Positions 42,099 to 50,277 of a stretch of DNA of 64,000 bases are shown here, in pieces (position 1 is the stretch's first letter; every line of letters starts with the position of its first letter). Made by a program: the position numbers and the translations under genes. The DNA is from Phenylobacterium deserti. Its GTDB lineage: Bacteria; Pseudomonadota; Alphaproteobacteria; Caulobacterales; Caulobacteraceae. Location of the stretch: positions 62,001-126,000 of the forward strand of contig CAMCXF010000007.1 in assembly GCA_945883235.1 (NCBI GenBank), given 5' to 3'. The notes under the pieces are model-generated. The model was not told the origin of the DNA, did no database searches, and saw only the letters and a list, made by a program, of their open reading frames with translations.

Positions 42099-42524
42099 GT
42101 GGGCGAGACAACGGGACTGTGAATTCTGCACGTCGATGACGTCGAGATAAATGTGCTGGTGCTGGACCAGATGCTGTCGATGCTGGGTCACACGCCGGTC
42201 GGCGCAGCGTCCGGCTTCGAGGCGTATGCACTGATGGAAACGTCGGCCTTCGATCTGGTGCTGACAGATTTCCATATGCCGGACGTCACAGGCCTCGACT
42301 TCCTGAAAAATGTAAAAGCGCTGCGTGAACCCGCCCGTTCCACCCCGGTCGTCGTGGTCACGGCAGACGTCATGAGCTTCACGAACGCCGCCTTGCGCGA
42401 GATGGGTTTCGCCGGCGTGCTGGCCAAGCCGATCACTGCCGACGCGCTACGCCGCGTAATCGCCACGGCAACCGGCGGACAGTTCATCGGCGACGGCTTC
42501 CCAAAGGCTGCGTCGGGGGGCTAA
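42099..42524 (+). pseudogene. Single-domain response regulator with in-frame stop at codon 8
   Basis: A CheY-like receiver domain. All key residues are present: acidic pocket in ILHVDDVEIN, phospho-Asp in FDLVLTDFHMPDVTG, Thr in PVVVVTADV and Lys in GVLAKPITADALR. However, the only well-placed start is GTG 42099, with AAGGAG seven bases upstream, and its frame meets TGA at 42120-42122 just before ILHVDD. Codons ATT (42123) or CTG (42126) would be needed to restart; the next GTG at 42153 loses the acidic pocket. So it is either a recent nonsense mutant, a restart case, or a sequencing error. Confidence 0.6.
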
Positions 42525-42985
42525 AGCGCCAGGTGCATGAACTGGTTGAACGCGCTGGCTTGATAGTTCGAGAACGCGCCGCCTGACTGGAATCCGCGCT
42601 TGCGGTACATCGCCAGCGCTGGCTCGAACGACGGGCCGCTGCCTGTCTCCAGGCTGAGGCGCCACAGGCCTCTGACCCGGGCGTCTTCGATGATCCGGTC
42701 CAGAATGGCCGCGCCAACACCCTTGCGAAGATGATCGGGGTGGGTGCGCATCGACTTGATCTCGCCCCCTCCGTCACCAAAGTCCTTCAGCGCGCCGATG
42801 CCGGCGATGGCTTCACCCACCCACGCGCTCCAGACGGTGACTTCCGGAACCTCGAGCCCGGAAAGATCCAGGGCGAACACATGATCCGCAGGCGAGTTCG
42901 CCTGCATCCCCGACAGGTGCAGGGTCAACAGCGCACGAGTTGGCCCGCTCGACAGGTCGTCTACCCGGACGATCAAGTCGCTCAA
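42521..42985 (-). CDS. GNAT-family N-acetyltransferase
   Basis: A 154-residue GNAT acyltransferase. The acetyl-CoA binding motif A is IKSMRTHPDHLRKGVGAAIL (R-x-x-G-x-G/A variant RKGVGA), followed by LSLETGSGPSFEPALAMYRK and RGF, the usual motif B. Resembles putative acetyltransferases of the YncA/YafP type; acceptor unknown. It overlaps the upstream phosphoribosyltransferase gene by 4 bp (ATGA) and is the last gene of a three-gene minus-strand operon. Confidence 0.9.
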   Translation of the reverse strand: MSDLIVRVDDLSSGPTRALLTLHLSGMQANSPADHVFALDLSGLEVPEVTVWSAWVGEAIAGIGALKDFGDGGGEIKSMRTHPDHLRKGVGAAILDRIIEDARVRGLWRLSLETGSGPSFEPALAMYRKRGFQSGGAFSNYQASAFNQFMHLAL

Positions 42986-43509
42986 TCCATCGCTCCGATG
43001 TAAGGCAGGCCCCGCATCTTGCCGGCAACGTCCATGCCGTAGCCCACCAGGAACCTAGAGGGAGCTTCCCAGGCCACGAAATCAGGCTCCATGGCTCTTG
43101 GCGTCAGCCAAGGCTTGCGCGCGAAAACGGCGGTCAGCACCTTGCCGGCTCCGGAATCTCGCACCAGTCGCGAGGCCTCTGACAGCGAGAGCCCGGTGTC
43201 GAACACATCATCGACGACCAGGGCCGTACGGCCTGCGATCGGCCGCTGGAGATCGGCCCGAACCTCGCAGCGACCGCTGGATTGCCGCTCATCCTTGTAG
43301 GACGCCAGCCAAAGGGCGTCGAAAGCAACCAACCGTCCGAGCCGGGCGAGCGCGCGCGTCAGGTCCGCCGCAAACCAGATCCCGCCCGACAGCAGGCAGA
43401 CGACCACCGTGTCGTCATCGATACGCGGCGCGATTGTCTGGGCCAAGGCTTCCACGCGCCGGGCTACGTCAGCCTCGGAGATCAGGACGACGGGTTCAGT
43501 GTGACTCAT
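42982..43509 (-). CDS. Purine (hypoxanthine) phosphoribosyltransferase
   Basis: A type I phosphoribosyltransferase of 175 residues, most like hypoxanthine/guanine phosphoribosyltransferase of purine salvage. The PRPP motif is TALVVDDVFDTGLSL, preceded by VVCLLSGGIWFAADL and followed by FLVGYGMDVAGKMRGLPYIG, which is the C-terminal Hpt signature. ATG 43509 (MSHTEPVVL) is taken as start; it overlaps the DUF3426 gene by 14 bp. Exact base specificity is not provable by eye. Confidence 0.87.
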   Translation of the reverse strand: MSHTEPVVLISEADVARRVEALAQTIAPRIDDDTVVVCLLSGGIWFAADLTRALARLGRLVAFDALWLASYKDERQSSGRCEVRADLQRPIAGRTALVVDDVFDTGLSLSEASRLVRDSGAGKVLTAVFARKPWLTPRAMEPDFVAWEAPSRFLVGYGMDVAGKMRGLPYIGAMD

Positions 43510-44320
43510 GCGGGGCAATGGCATCCGGTGAATTGGCGGGAAGGGGTTTGGCGTCGACGGTCTCAGGCGCGGGGTCTGCAGCTACGGCATGGGTCGCGGG
43601 TGCCTTTGCCGTCAGGTCAAAGGCGATCTCAAGCTCACGAGCGGAAGCTGGTGGATCGGGCAGCGACACGGCAAAGTACCGGCGCGCGCCGGGCGGGATA
43701 CCGGCGTTCAGGGGCTGCGCCAGCAGGCCGGCCACCGGCACGCCCTCCTCGTTCAACAGGCTGATGCGGATCGGCGGCGCCTCAGACGCAGTTTCATTTT
43801 TGTTGTGGATAACACCCGTGATGGACAGCACCGGCCGTCCTCCCTGCATCACGGCCTTGGACGTCACGTTCTCGATCACCAGGCCGAGGGTGTCGACCTT
43901 CAGGCCCACAGCCGAGAATACCGGCACGCTGGCCGGCACCAGCTCGACAATCTGTTGGCGAAACACGACGGCTGCGCCGATGCCCGCGACAACCGCGGCG
44001 GCGATCGCCACCGCGATTATAAGGCCAACGCGCGACTTGCCGGTCTTCGCGGGCTTTTCCCGGGCCTTCGCCTCGCGCTCTGAAAGCGGCGCGATGATCT
44101 CCAGGTCATCCACCATCGGTGGCGATCTTACGATGGGTTCGCCCGGATCCTCGATTTGTACAGGCTTACGGGGTGGTGTGATCACAGGCTCGGCTGCGCC
44201 CTCCGGCGTCGCGTGCCAGCGGTTGCCGCAGCTTGAACACTTGACCGTACGCCCCTGGGCCGGGACGCGGTCGTCGTCCACAAAATAGCTGGTGGCGCAG
44301 TCGGGACAGGTCAGTATCAT
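43496..44320 (-). CDS. MJ0042 zinc-ribbon / DUF3426 membrane protein
   Basis: A 274-residue protein with an N-terminal zinc ribbon, a cytoplasmic linker, one membrane helix and a periplasmic DUF3426 domain. The ribbon has CPDC (6-9) and CSSC about 20 residues later. The helix is VGLIIAVAIAAAVVAGIGAA (~residue 97-117). The C-terminal domain holds VTSKAVMQGGRPVLSITGVI and GARRYFAVSLPDPPASA. The function of this family is not settled. It is divergent from ftsE with a 57-bp gap, and heads an operon with the phosphoribosyltransferase and GNAT genes. Confidence 0.88.
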   Translation of the reverse strand: MILTCPDCATSYFVDDDRVPAQGRTVKCSSCGNRWHATPEGAAEPVITPPRKPVQIEDPGEPIVRSPPMVDDLEIIAPLSEREAKAREKPAKTGKSRVGLIIAVAIAAAVVAGIGAAVVFRQQIVELVPASVPVFSAVGLKVDTLGLVIENVTSKAVMQGGRPVLSITGVIHNKNETASEAPPIRISLLNEEGVPVAGLLAQPLNAGIPPGARRYFAVSLPDPPASARELEIAFDLTAKAPATHAVAADPAPETVDAKPLPANSPDAIAPHESH

Positions 44321-44377
44321 GATAGTCGAATCGGACGCTCCAGCACCCTCACTCCGAGGTCGCCGATTTCGGCCCCC

Positions 44378-45103
44378 ATGTCCAGAAACGCCAACGCCGC
44401 GGCCGGGGATGCATCGGCTGACGAAATCCTCCGGTTCACCAACGTGTCCATGCGATATGGCCGCGGCCCCGATGTGCTGAGCGACGTTTCCCTAAGCCTG
44501 CCGCGCGGATCGTTTCACTTCATCACCGGTGTTTCGGGGGCCGGCAAGAGCTCGCTGCTCAAGCTGATCTATCTGGCTGCGCGGCCATCCACCGGGGCGT
44601 TCCGGCTGTTCGGCGAGGATGTGACCCGGATGTCGGCGCGCGATCTGCCGATGGCACGGCGAAAGATCGGCGTGGTGTCGCAGGATCTGTTGCTGCTCGA
44701 TCACCTTTCGGCGTTCGACAACACGGCGCTCCCCCTGCGCATCGCCGGTCACAAGCCGGCCGAGTATCGCAACGATGTCGCCGAATTGCTGACCTGGGTC
44801 GGACTTGGCGCAAGAATGCAGGCCCTGCCGCCGACGTTGGCCGGTGGAGAGAAGCAGCGCCTCGCCATTGCCCGTGCCGTCGTGGGCCGACCGGAAATCC
44901 TGCTGGCAGACGAGCCCACCGGCAATGTCGACCATGAAATAGCACTGCGTATCTATCGCCTGTTCGTTGAGCTTAACCGCCTGGGAACGACCGTTATCAT
45001 CGCGACCCACGATCAGGATCTGGTGGCTCGCTCGGGCCGTCCCGTGCTGCATCTAGACAAGGGTCGGCTGACACCGCTGGCCTCGCAAGGGCCGGTGGCA
45101 TGA
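44378..45103 (+). CDS. ftsE: Cell division ATP-binding protein FtsE
   Basis: FtsE is the ABC ATPase that with FtsX activates septal peptidoglycan hydrolases. Walker A is GVSGAGKSSLL, the Q loop is VVSQDLLLLDHLSAFDN, the signature is LAGGEKQRLAIARAVVGRPE (LAGGE instead of LSGGE) and Walker B is ILLADEPTGNVD. The F..NT.LPLRIAG stretch is FtsE-specific. An N-terminal extension of about 17 residues precedes the ABC core. It overlaps ftsX by 4 bp and heads the ftsE-ftsX-YdcF-plsC operon. Confidence 0.93.
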   Translation: MSRNANAAAGDASADEILRFTNVSMRYGRGPDVLSDVSLSLPRGSFHFITGVSGAGKSSLLKLIYLAARPSTGAFRLFGEDVTRMSARDLPMARRKIGVVSQDLLLLDHLSAFDNTALPLRIAGHKPAEYRNDVAELLTWVGLGARMQALPPTLAGGEKQRLAIARAVVGRPEILLADEPTGNVDHEIALRIYRLFVELNRLGTTVIIATHDQDLVARSGRPVLHLDKGRLTPLASQGPVA

Positions 45104-45990
45104 GCGACGTCTTCGACATCACCCGCTGGCGACCGGCTCCCTATCTGCCGCAAGCCGAGGCCCGCGATCCGGCGCTGATTTTTGTGATCGCGGTGCTCTG
45201 CTTCCTGGCCTGCCTGACGGCGCTGGGTGCCTTGGCCGGGGATCGCGGTGCGCGCGGCTGGACAGGCCAGCTGGTGGGCGAGGCGACGGTCATTGTCCGC
45301 GCCCGCGGCGGCGAGACCCCGGACGCAGCAGCTGCTCGCGCTGCGGAGGCTCTGGCCGGCCTGCCCGGCGTCACCGAGGTCCGCGCCCTTGAGCGTGAGA
45401 AGGCCTATGAACTGATCCGGCCCTGGCTGGGCGACATCGCCGATCTTGACGACCTGCCGGTGCCCAGGCTGGTAGCGGTCACTCTGGATCGCAAACAGCC
45501 CGCGACCGCCACCGCGCTGGACAAGGCTCTGAAGGCCCAAGGCCTGGACGCTGTGGTGGATGACCATTCGATGTGGATCAAGGATATCCGCCGCGCCGCT
45601 GGCGTGGTGCGCGGAACGGCCATAGCGATCTTCGTGCTGATCGCCGGTGCCGCTGGTGCTGTTGTGGCGTTCGCCACCCGGGCCGGTCTGGCGGCACGGC
45701 GCGATGTGGTTGAGGTGATGCATCTGATCGGGGCGGAAGACAGCCAGATCTCCAGCCTGTTCGAACTCAGGTTCGCCAGGATCGCGGCGCTGTCAGGGGC
45801 GATCGGCGCGGCTTCGGCCGGGCTGCTGGGCGCTGTCCTGCGCATGATCGGGGGCGGTGCAGGCATCACCCCGGCCCTGCCCATCGCCTGGATTGACTTG
45901 CTGGCCGTCCTGCCCTGCCCGGTCTTGGCCGCCCTGGTGGCGGCGCTCGCCGCGCGCGTCACGGCGCGAAGGCTGATCAAGGGCCTCTGA
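45100..45990 (+). CDS. ftsX: Cell division protein FtsX
   Basis: FtsX, the four-helix membrane partner of FtsE (296 residues). Helix 1 is at ~25-45 (ALIFVIAVLCFLACLTALGA), a periplasmic loop follows with VTEVRALEREKAYELIRPWL and LPRLVAVTLD-like segments, and three C-terminal helices include FVLIAGAAGAVVAFAT. The FtsX motif DVVEVMHLIGAEDSQISSLF before helix 3 is clear. Coupled by overlap to ftsE upstream and sharing one base with the YdcF gene. Confidence 0.93.
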   Translation: MSDVFDITRWRPAPYLPQAEARDPALIFVIAVLCFLACLTALGALAGDRGARGWTGQLVGEATVIVRARGGETPDAAAARAAEALAGLPGVTEVRALEREKAYELIRPWLGDIADLDDLPVPRLVAVTLDRKQPATATALDKALKAQGLDAVVDDHSMWIKDIRRAAGVVRGTAIAIFVLIAGAAGAVVAFATRAGLAARRDVVEVMHLIGAEDSQISSLFELRFARIAALSGAIGAASAGLLGAVLRMIGGGAGITPALPIAWIDLLAVLPCPVLAALVAALAARVTARRLIKGL

Positions 45991-46619
45991 TGAAGTCGGT
46001 TGCCGCCTTCCTGGTTGTGGCGCTGATCTGGTTTTCCGGCCTGCTGGCGTTTGCAGATCGGGTGCAGGGCTCGACCCCCAATCGGGCACCGGCGCAGGCG
46101 CAAGGTATCGTGGCCCTGACGGGCGGCAACTCCAGCGAACGGCTGTCAGCCGCCATGGGGTTGCTGGAAGACGGTTACGGCCGGCGGGTGCTGGTCTCCG
46201 GTGTGGACCCGATCGCGAGCCGGGCCGATATCCGCCGGGTCTCGCGTGCGGTTCGCAGGCTCTATGATTGCTGCGTGGACCTGGGGTTTACCGCCGCCGA
46301 TACGGTAGGCAATGCCCGTGAGACCGCGTCCTGGTCCGCCGCCATGCGGTACGAAAGACTGATCATCGTGACCGCTGACTATCATATGCCCCGCGCCATG
46401 CTGGAACTGAACGCCGTCCTGCGAGGCTCCGGGATCACCGCCCAGACCTACGCCGTACCCACCCGTTCGCTCAAAGCGCGCAACTGGTGGCGCAATCCGG
46501 GTGCCGCGCGCTTGATCGTGGTGGAGTATTGCAAGTATCTGGCGATCCTGGGACGCGAGACTGTGCTGGGTCTGGGCCCGCGCGACCCGCCATCCGCACA
46601 ACCGAAGGCACCCGCTTGA
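45990..46619 (+). CDS. YdcF-family (DUF218) membrane-associated protein
   Basis: A 209-residue YdcF/DUF218 protein with an N-terminal membrane helix (VAAFLVVALIWFSGLLAF). The core has IVALTGGNSSERLSAAMGLL, VLVSGVDP and the motif TADYHMPRAMLELN, typical of the SanA/ElyC/YdcF group that acts in cell-envelope polysaccharide metabolism. TVGNARETASWSAA is the conserved N.xET region. Its place in the ftsEX operon supports an envelope role. Confidence 0.88.
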   Translation: MKSVAAFLVVALIWFSGLLAFADRVQGSTPNRAPAQAQGIVALTGGNSSERLSAAMGLLEDGYGRRVLVSGVDPIASRADIRRVSRAVRRLYDCCVDLGFTAADTVGNARETASWSAAMRYERLIIVTADYHMPRAMLELNAVLRGSGITAQTYAVPTRSLKARNWWRNPGAARLIVVEYCKYLAILGRETVLGLGPRDPPSAQPKAPA

Positions 46620-47323
46620 CCACGCTCCGCTCGCTGATTTTCGTGGCGCTCTTCTACATCTGGTCGCTGGTCTATGTGACCACGATCTTGCCGCTGATGT
46701 TCGCCCCGCGCCGGGTGATGATGCGGGCCTGGATTCCATGGTCGGTGGGCATTCGCGTGTTGCTACGGGTGGTGTGTGACATCCGCGTCGAGCTTCGGGG
46801 ACGCCAGTTCATGCCGACCGGCGCGGCCATCGTAGCGCCCAAGCATCAATGCATGCTCGACGTCTTCGCTCAGTTCGCGTGGCTGCCGGATAGCTGCTTT
46901 GTGACCAAGAAGGAGCTGATGTGGATCCCGTTCCTCGGCTGGTACGCCTGGAAGGGCCACATGATCGTGGTGGACCGATCCGGCCATTCGGCGGCATTGA
47001 AGAAGATGGTCCGCGACGCCAAGGAGCGTTTCGTCCACGACCGCCAGCTGGTGATCTTTCCGGAAGGCACGCGTGGGCCGCCCGGCGTCCCGGGGGACTA
47101 CAAGCCCGGCATCGCCGCACTCTACCGCGAGCTGGACGTGCCGGTGCACCCCGTGGCCACCAACGCCGGCGTGCACTGGCCGGCGCACGGCTTCCTCCGA
47201 AAGCCCGGCATCATCGTGTTCGAGTATCTGGAACCCATCCCACCGGGGCTGAAACGCGCCGAGTTCATGCGTATCCTGGAAGAACGCATCGAAACCCGGT
47301 CCATGGAACTGCTGCCGCTCTAG
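46616..47323 (+). CDS. plsC: 1-acyl-sn-glycerol-3-phosphate acyltransferase
   Basis: A PlsC-type acyltransferase (235 residues) making phosphatidic acid at the inner membrane. Motif I H-x4-D is in APKHQCMLDVFAQFAW, motif III VIFPEGTRGPPG, and motif IV PVHPVATNAGVHWP. An N-terminal helix (RSLIFVALFYIWSLVYVTT) anchors it. The start is TTG 46616, overlapping the YdcF stop by 4 bp (TTGA). The longer frame upstream is antisense-like and was rejected. Last gene of the ftsEX operon, overlapping the convergent ChaC gene by 4 bp. Confidence 0.9.
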   Translation: MTTLRSLIFVALFYIWSLVYVTTILPLMFAPRRVMMRAWIPWSVGIRVLLRVVCDIRVELRGRQFMPTGAAIVAPKHQCMLDVFAQFAWLPDSCFVTKKELMWIPFLGWYAWKGHMIVVDRSGHSAALKKMVRDAKERFVHDRQLVIFPEGTRGPPGVPGDYKPGIAALYRELDVPVHPVATNAGVHWPAHGFLRKPGIIVFEYLEPIPPGLKRAEFMRILEERIETRSMELLPL

Positions 47324-47841
47324 TCTCCGACCATCGCCAGCAGCCGCTCCATCGCGCTGTCCCGAACCCCCATCTCGCGCAAGTGGGTCACCAGATCTAC
47401 CAGGTAGTCCTCGTTGCGCCCTGACAGGCCAGTGGCACCCGCGATCAGCTCAGCCTGCCGCTCCAGGGTGAGCGCGCCGGCCCACTGGGGATGGTTCACA
47501 TCCGACAGAAACGTCAGCGCTTCGACCCGCCGGCCATCATCCAGCCGAACGTGGCGGCGCGCCTCGACATAGGTCTCGGTCGGCTGCTCGCGTTCCAGCA
47601 GATAGGCGTAGGTATCGGCCCATTCGCCCGGGTCCACGCGATAGGCCGCGCCCCGCGTCGCCCCGCCCGGCGCCAGCCCTAGGACCAGGCCGGGCCGCTC
47701 ATAGGTGCCGCGATGGTGGACGGAATAGATGCAGAAAGCGCGCCGGCGACCGTGTAGTGTCGCGCTGCGGCGCTCGGCGAAGGGGAACCCCGGTCGCCAC
47801 ATTAGCGATCCGTATCCGAAGACCCAGTGTTCCGTCACCAT
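47320..47841 (-). CDS. Gamma-glutamylcyclotransferase, ChaC type
   Basis: A 173-residue ChaC-like enzyme that cleaves glutathione to 5-oxoproline and Cys-Gly. The N-terminus VFGYGSLMWRPGFPFAE has the YGSL substrate loop; the catalytic Glu is probably in YLLEREQPTETY. HRGTYERPGLVLGLAPGG is the ChaC central motif. ATG 47841 (MVTEHWVFGYGS) is chosen; the longer frame adds a non-conserved segment. Divergent from the DUF2125 gene with 25 bases between starts. Confidence 0.88.
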   Translation of the reverse strand: MVTEHWVFGYGSLMWRPGFPFAERRSATLHGRRRAFCIYSVHHRGTYERPGLVLGLAPGGATRGAAYRVDPGEWADTYAYLLEREQPTETYVEARRHVRLDDGRRVEALTFLSDVNHPQWAGALTLERQAELIAGATGLSGRNEDYLVDLVTHLREMGVRDSAMERLLAMVGD

Positions 47842-47866
47842 ATCCGACCTGATAGCCAAGCAAGCC

Positions 47867-48916
47867 ATGTCTCTGCCTGATCCTGAACCACGTCGCAAAC
47901 TGAGCCGCCTCGGCCTCTATGGCCCCATCGCAGCGCTGGTGATCCTGGTCGCCGGGTTCAGCGGGGTCTGGCTTTGGGCCAGGGGGGAGACGGAACGGCA
48001 GATCGATGCCACCGTCGCCCGCCTCAAGGCCGCCGGCTACGAAATCGCCTGGAAGGATCGCGCGATCAGTGGCTATCCGTTCCGGCTCAACGTGACCCTG
48101 AGCGAGCCCACCCTTCGCCACAACTCTGGCTGGGCGTTGGAAGCCCCGCGCTTTGAAGGCCAGGCCTTCATGCATGCGCCCACTACCTGGGTCATCGCCG
48201 CGCCTGATGGATTGACCTTCGTCCGCCCGGAAAGCGGCCCTGTGCGGGTCACCGGCAAACTGATGCGGGCCAGCCTCAACCGCCTGACCGCTTCACCGCC
48301 CAATCTTTCCTTCGAAGGCACGGGCCTCAGCTTCCAGGCCACAGCAGGCGCTCAACCGTTCGGACTGTCGAGCGCCGAGCGTGTGGAGATCCACCTGCGC
48401 CGGGCACCGAAGGAAGTGGGCGACGAGGCAGGACTCTGGTTTTCGGTCAAGAACGGCAAGGCGCAGCTATCTGGCCTCTTGGGCCGGATCGCCAGCGACA
48501 AGCCAATTTCCATCGAATGGGACGGGCGCCTCTCCGAAATCGACGCCTTCAAGGGCCGCGACTGGCCCGATGCAGTTCGCAACTGGGTGACGGCCGGCGG
48601 ACGCATGAGCGTCAAGCGCGCAGGTCTGACCGCCGGGGAGGCAGTGATTGGCGTCAATTCCGGGAACCTCGGCGTGGGCTCTGACGGCCGCCTCTCTGGC
48701 GTGCTCGATGTCTCGCTCCGCCAGGCACCCCGCGCGCTGGGTGTCATGGGTGCGAACGGAACCATCCCGCAGGACCAGGCCGCCGCCGCCGCCGCGGTCG
48801 CCGAGGCCCGCACCACCGGCGACCTGGCCCGCGCGACACTGAACTTCGAGGCCGGTCAGACAACGCTGGGCCCGGTCGCCATCGCCCCCGCACCCCGGGT
48901 GTACGGACCCGGATAA
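47867..48916 (+). CDS. DUF2125 family envelope protein
   Basis: A 349-residue protein with a single N-terminal membrane helix (PIAALVILVAGFSGVWLWAR) and a large periplasmic DUF2125 domain. Typical segments are GYEIAWKDRAISGYPFRLNV, then LSEPTLRH and WVIAAPDGLTFVRPESGPVR. DUF2125 proteins are common in alphaproteobacteria and resemble AsmA-like or lipid-transport beta folds, but function is unproven. ATG 47867 is chosen for its Met-Ser-Leu start before the helix; the longer upstream frame overlaps the ChaC gene. Confidence 0.86.
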   Translation: MSLPDPEPRRKLSRLGLYGPIAALVILVAGFSGVWLWARGETERQIDATVARLKAAGYEIAWKDRAISGYPFRLNVTLSEPTLRHNSGWALEAPRFEGQAFMHAPTTWVIAAPDGLTFVRPESGPVRVTGKLMRASLNRLTASPPNLSFEGTGLSFQATAGAQPFGLSSAERVEIHLRRAPKEVGDEAGLWFSVKNGKAQLSGLLGRIASDKPISIEWDGRLSEIDAFKGRDWPDAVRNWVTAGGRMSVKRAGLTAGEAVIGVNSGNLGVGSDGRLSGVLDVSLRQAPRALGVMGANGTIPQDQAAAAAAVAEARTTGDLARATLNFEAGQTTLGPVAIAPAPRVYGPG

Positions 48917-48933
48917 CGGCGCCATGATGGGTC

Positions 48934-49554
48934 ATGGCTACGCTTTACGACCGCTTCGTCCTGCCCGTGATGCTCAAGTGCGCCTGTTCGTCGCCGGGGA
49001 TCATGAAGCAGCGCGCCAAGATCGTGCCGCTGGCGTCAGGGCGGGTGCTGGAGCTGGGGATCGGCATGGGGCTGAACCTGGCGCTCTATGACGCCGACAA
49101 GGTTCAGAGTGTCACCGGCGTCGATCCCGCAGCTGCGCTGCGCGACATCGCCGTGGCTGCGCCCCGGGATCCGCGACTGACGGTATTTGTAGAGGACGGG
49201 ACCGCCGAAGCGCTCCCCTTCGAGAACGGCAGTTTCGACTGTGTCGTCTGCACTTTTACCCTCTGCTCGGTGCATACGCCGGCAGCGGCTCTGTCAGAAG
49301 CCAGGCGTGCGCTGAAGCCAGGCGGGCGGTTTTTGTACTGCGAGCATGGATTGGCACCGGACGCCGAGGTCGCCAAATGGCAGCGGCGCATTGAGCCGGT
49401 ATGGAAGCGGATCGCGGGCGGATGTCACTTGACCCGCCCGATCACAACCGCGATCGCTGCCGCCGGGTTCAGCATCACCCGTCAGGACAGCATGTACATT
49501 CCCAAGGCTCCCCGCTTCGCGGGCTGGAGCGAGTGGGGAGAAGCGACGCCCTAG
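48934..49554 (+). CDS. Class I SAM-dependent methyltransferase
   Basis: A 206-residue Rossmann-fold methyltransferase of the UbiE-like group. Motif I is VLELGIGMGLNLALYD, motif II LPFENGSFDCVVCTFTLCSV, and motif III ARRALKPGGRFLYCEHG. The N-terminal LYDRFVLPVMLKCACSSPGI has two Cys but no clear metal site. Substrate is not predictable. It follows the DUF2125 gene by 17 bases and converges on the small protein at 49551. Confidence 0.88.
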   Translation: MATLYDRFVLPVMLKCACSSPGIMKQRAKIVPLASGRVLELGIGMGLNLALYDADKVQSVTGVDPAAALRDIAVAAPRDPRLTVFVEDGTAEALPFENGSFDCVVCTFTLCSVHTPAAALSEARRALKPGGRFLYCEHGLAPDAEVAKWQRRIEPVWKRIAGGCHLTRPITTAIAAAGFSITRQDSMYIPKAPRFAGWSEWGEATP

Positions 49555-49745
49555 GCGTGCATCACCGGCAGAGCGAAGGCCCGGAACCGGCTGGGCAGAC
49601 GCATGGCAGCGCGAGTTGCGTCCCGCACCGTGACAAAGTGCTGTGCCAGATCGGAAGCCTCGGTCCATGAGACGCGCGCGTCGCAATCGGTAAGGTATTC
49701 AAGTCGGTCCGCATTGGTGCGGACCACAACAACGGAAGACGCCAT
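49551..49745 (-). CDS. Small conserved hypothetical protein (64 residues)
   Basis: A 64-residue protein starting MASSVVVVRTNADRLEYLTD and ending RLPSRFRAFALPVMHA. The ATG has GGAGAG upstream. The layout (short beta start, DARVSW, then a basic helix RDATRAAMRLPSR) suggests a small soluble domain, and I believe similar proteins occur in Caulobacterales, though I cannot verify this. No function can be given. The upstream extension to 49826 has no ribosome site. Confidence 0.68.
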   Translation of the reverse strand: MASSVVVVRTNADRLEYLTDCDARVSWTEASDLAQHFVTVRDATRAAMRLPSRFRAFALPVMHA

Positions 49746-49862
49746 CGGCTCTCTCCATCGAACAGTGTTCCGTTCTGGACCACCTGACCTCCAACCCACC
49801 AAAGCTCGTGCCAAAGACCGAATCACCCTGAATTCCTAACGGAGATATTTGAGGAGTCCGCC

Positions 49863-50078
49863 GTGCCGGAGGTTTGCTACGTGGTCGACGCTGTGGATGG
49901 CGTCTGGGGCGTCAGCCTGAACGACAAGCGCTTCGGTCCCTATTCCAGTCTCGACGCCGCCATGGCCGCAGCGTCAGGCGCGGCCCACAAGGCCGAGGCG
50001 CAGGGTTACGACGCCTCGGTGATCATCAATACGCCCGATGAGGTCCCGGTCGAAGACGACATGGGCCGCGTGGCCTGA
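49863..50078 (+). CDS. Small DUF2188-like protein (71 residues)
   Basis: A 71-residue protein starting at GTG with GAGGAG upstream. The pattern YVVDAVDGVWGVSLNDKRFG then ALMAAASGAAHKAEA-like helix and ASVIINTPDEVP resembles DUF2188-type small domains that bind unknown partners. Acidic and soluble. The 117-bp gap between it and the divergent small gene at 49551 holds both promoters. Confidence 0.75.
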   Translation: MPEVCYVVDAVDGVWGVSLNDKRFGPYSSLDAAMAAASGAAHKAEAQGYDASVIINTPDEVPVEDDMGRVA

Positions 50079-50104
50079 CACGGGAAATTCGCGCGAGCGA
50101 CCTA

Positions 50105-50181
50105 TGGTAGCTGGAGGCGGACTTGAACCGCCGACCTGTGGGTTATGAATCCACCGCTCTAACCAGCTGAGCTACCCAGCC
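50105..50181 (-). tRNA. tRNA-Met (anticodon CAT), CCA encoded
   Basis: On the minus strand a 77-nt cloverleaf: acceptor GGCTGGG, D arm TAGCTCAGCTGGTTAGAGC, anticodon loop TTCATAA (CAT), T loop GGTTCAAGTCC and encoded CCA. The D arm and overall sequence match elongator tRNA-Met rather than initiator. A lysidine-modified tRNA-Ile2 is the alternative for CAT, less likely by sequence. Confidence 0.9.
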
Positions 50182-50277
50182 ATAGGTCCGCTCGCGCGAG
50201 GCGGGTTTATAGGGGCGAAGCCGTCGCGCTTCAAGCGCTTGGGAAACTGAGCGGCAACGGCTAGGTTTCACATTGCA

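Noticed and set aside
43098-44288. Plus-strand frame of 396 codons opposite the phosphoribosyltransferase and DUF3426 genes
   Set aside because: Both minus-strand genes have clear motifs and coupled starts; the plus frame is Arg/Ser/Thr-rich with none.
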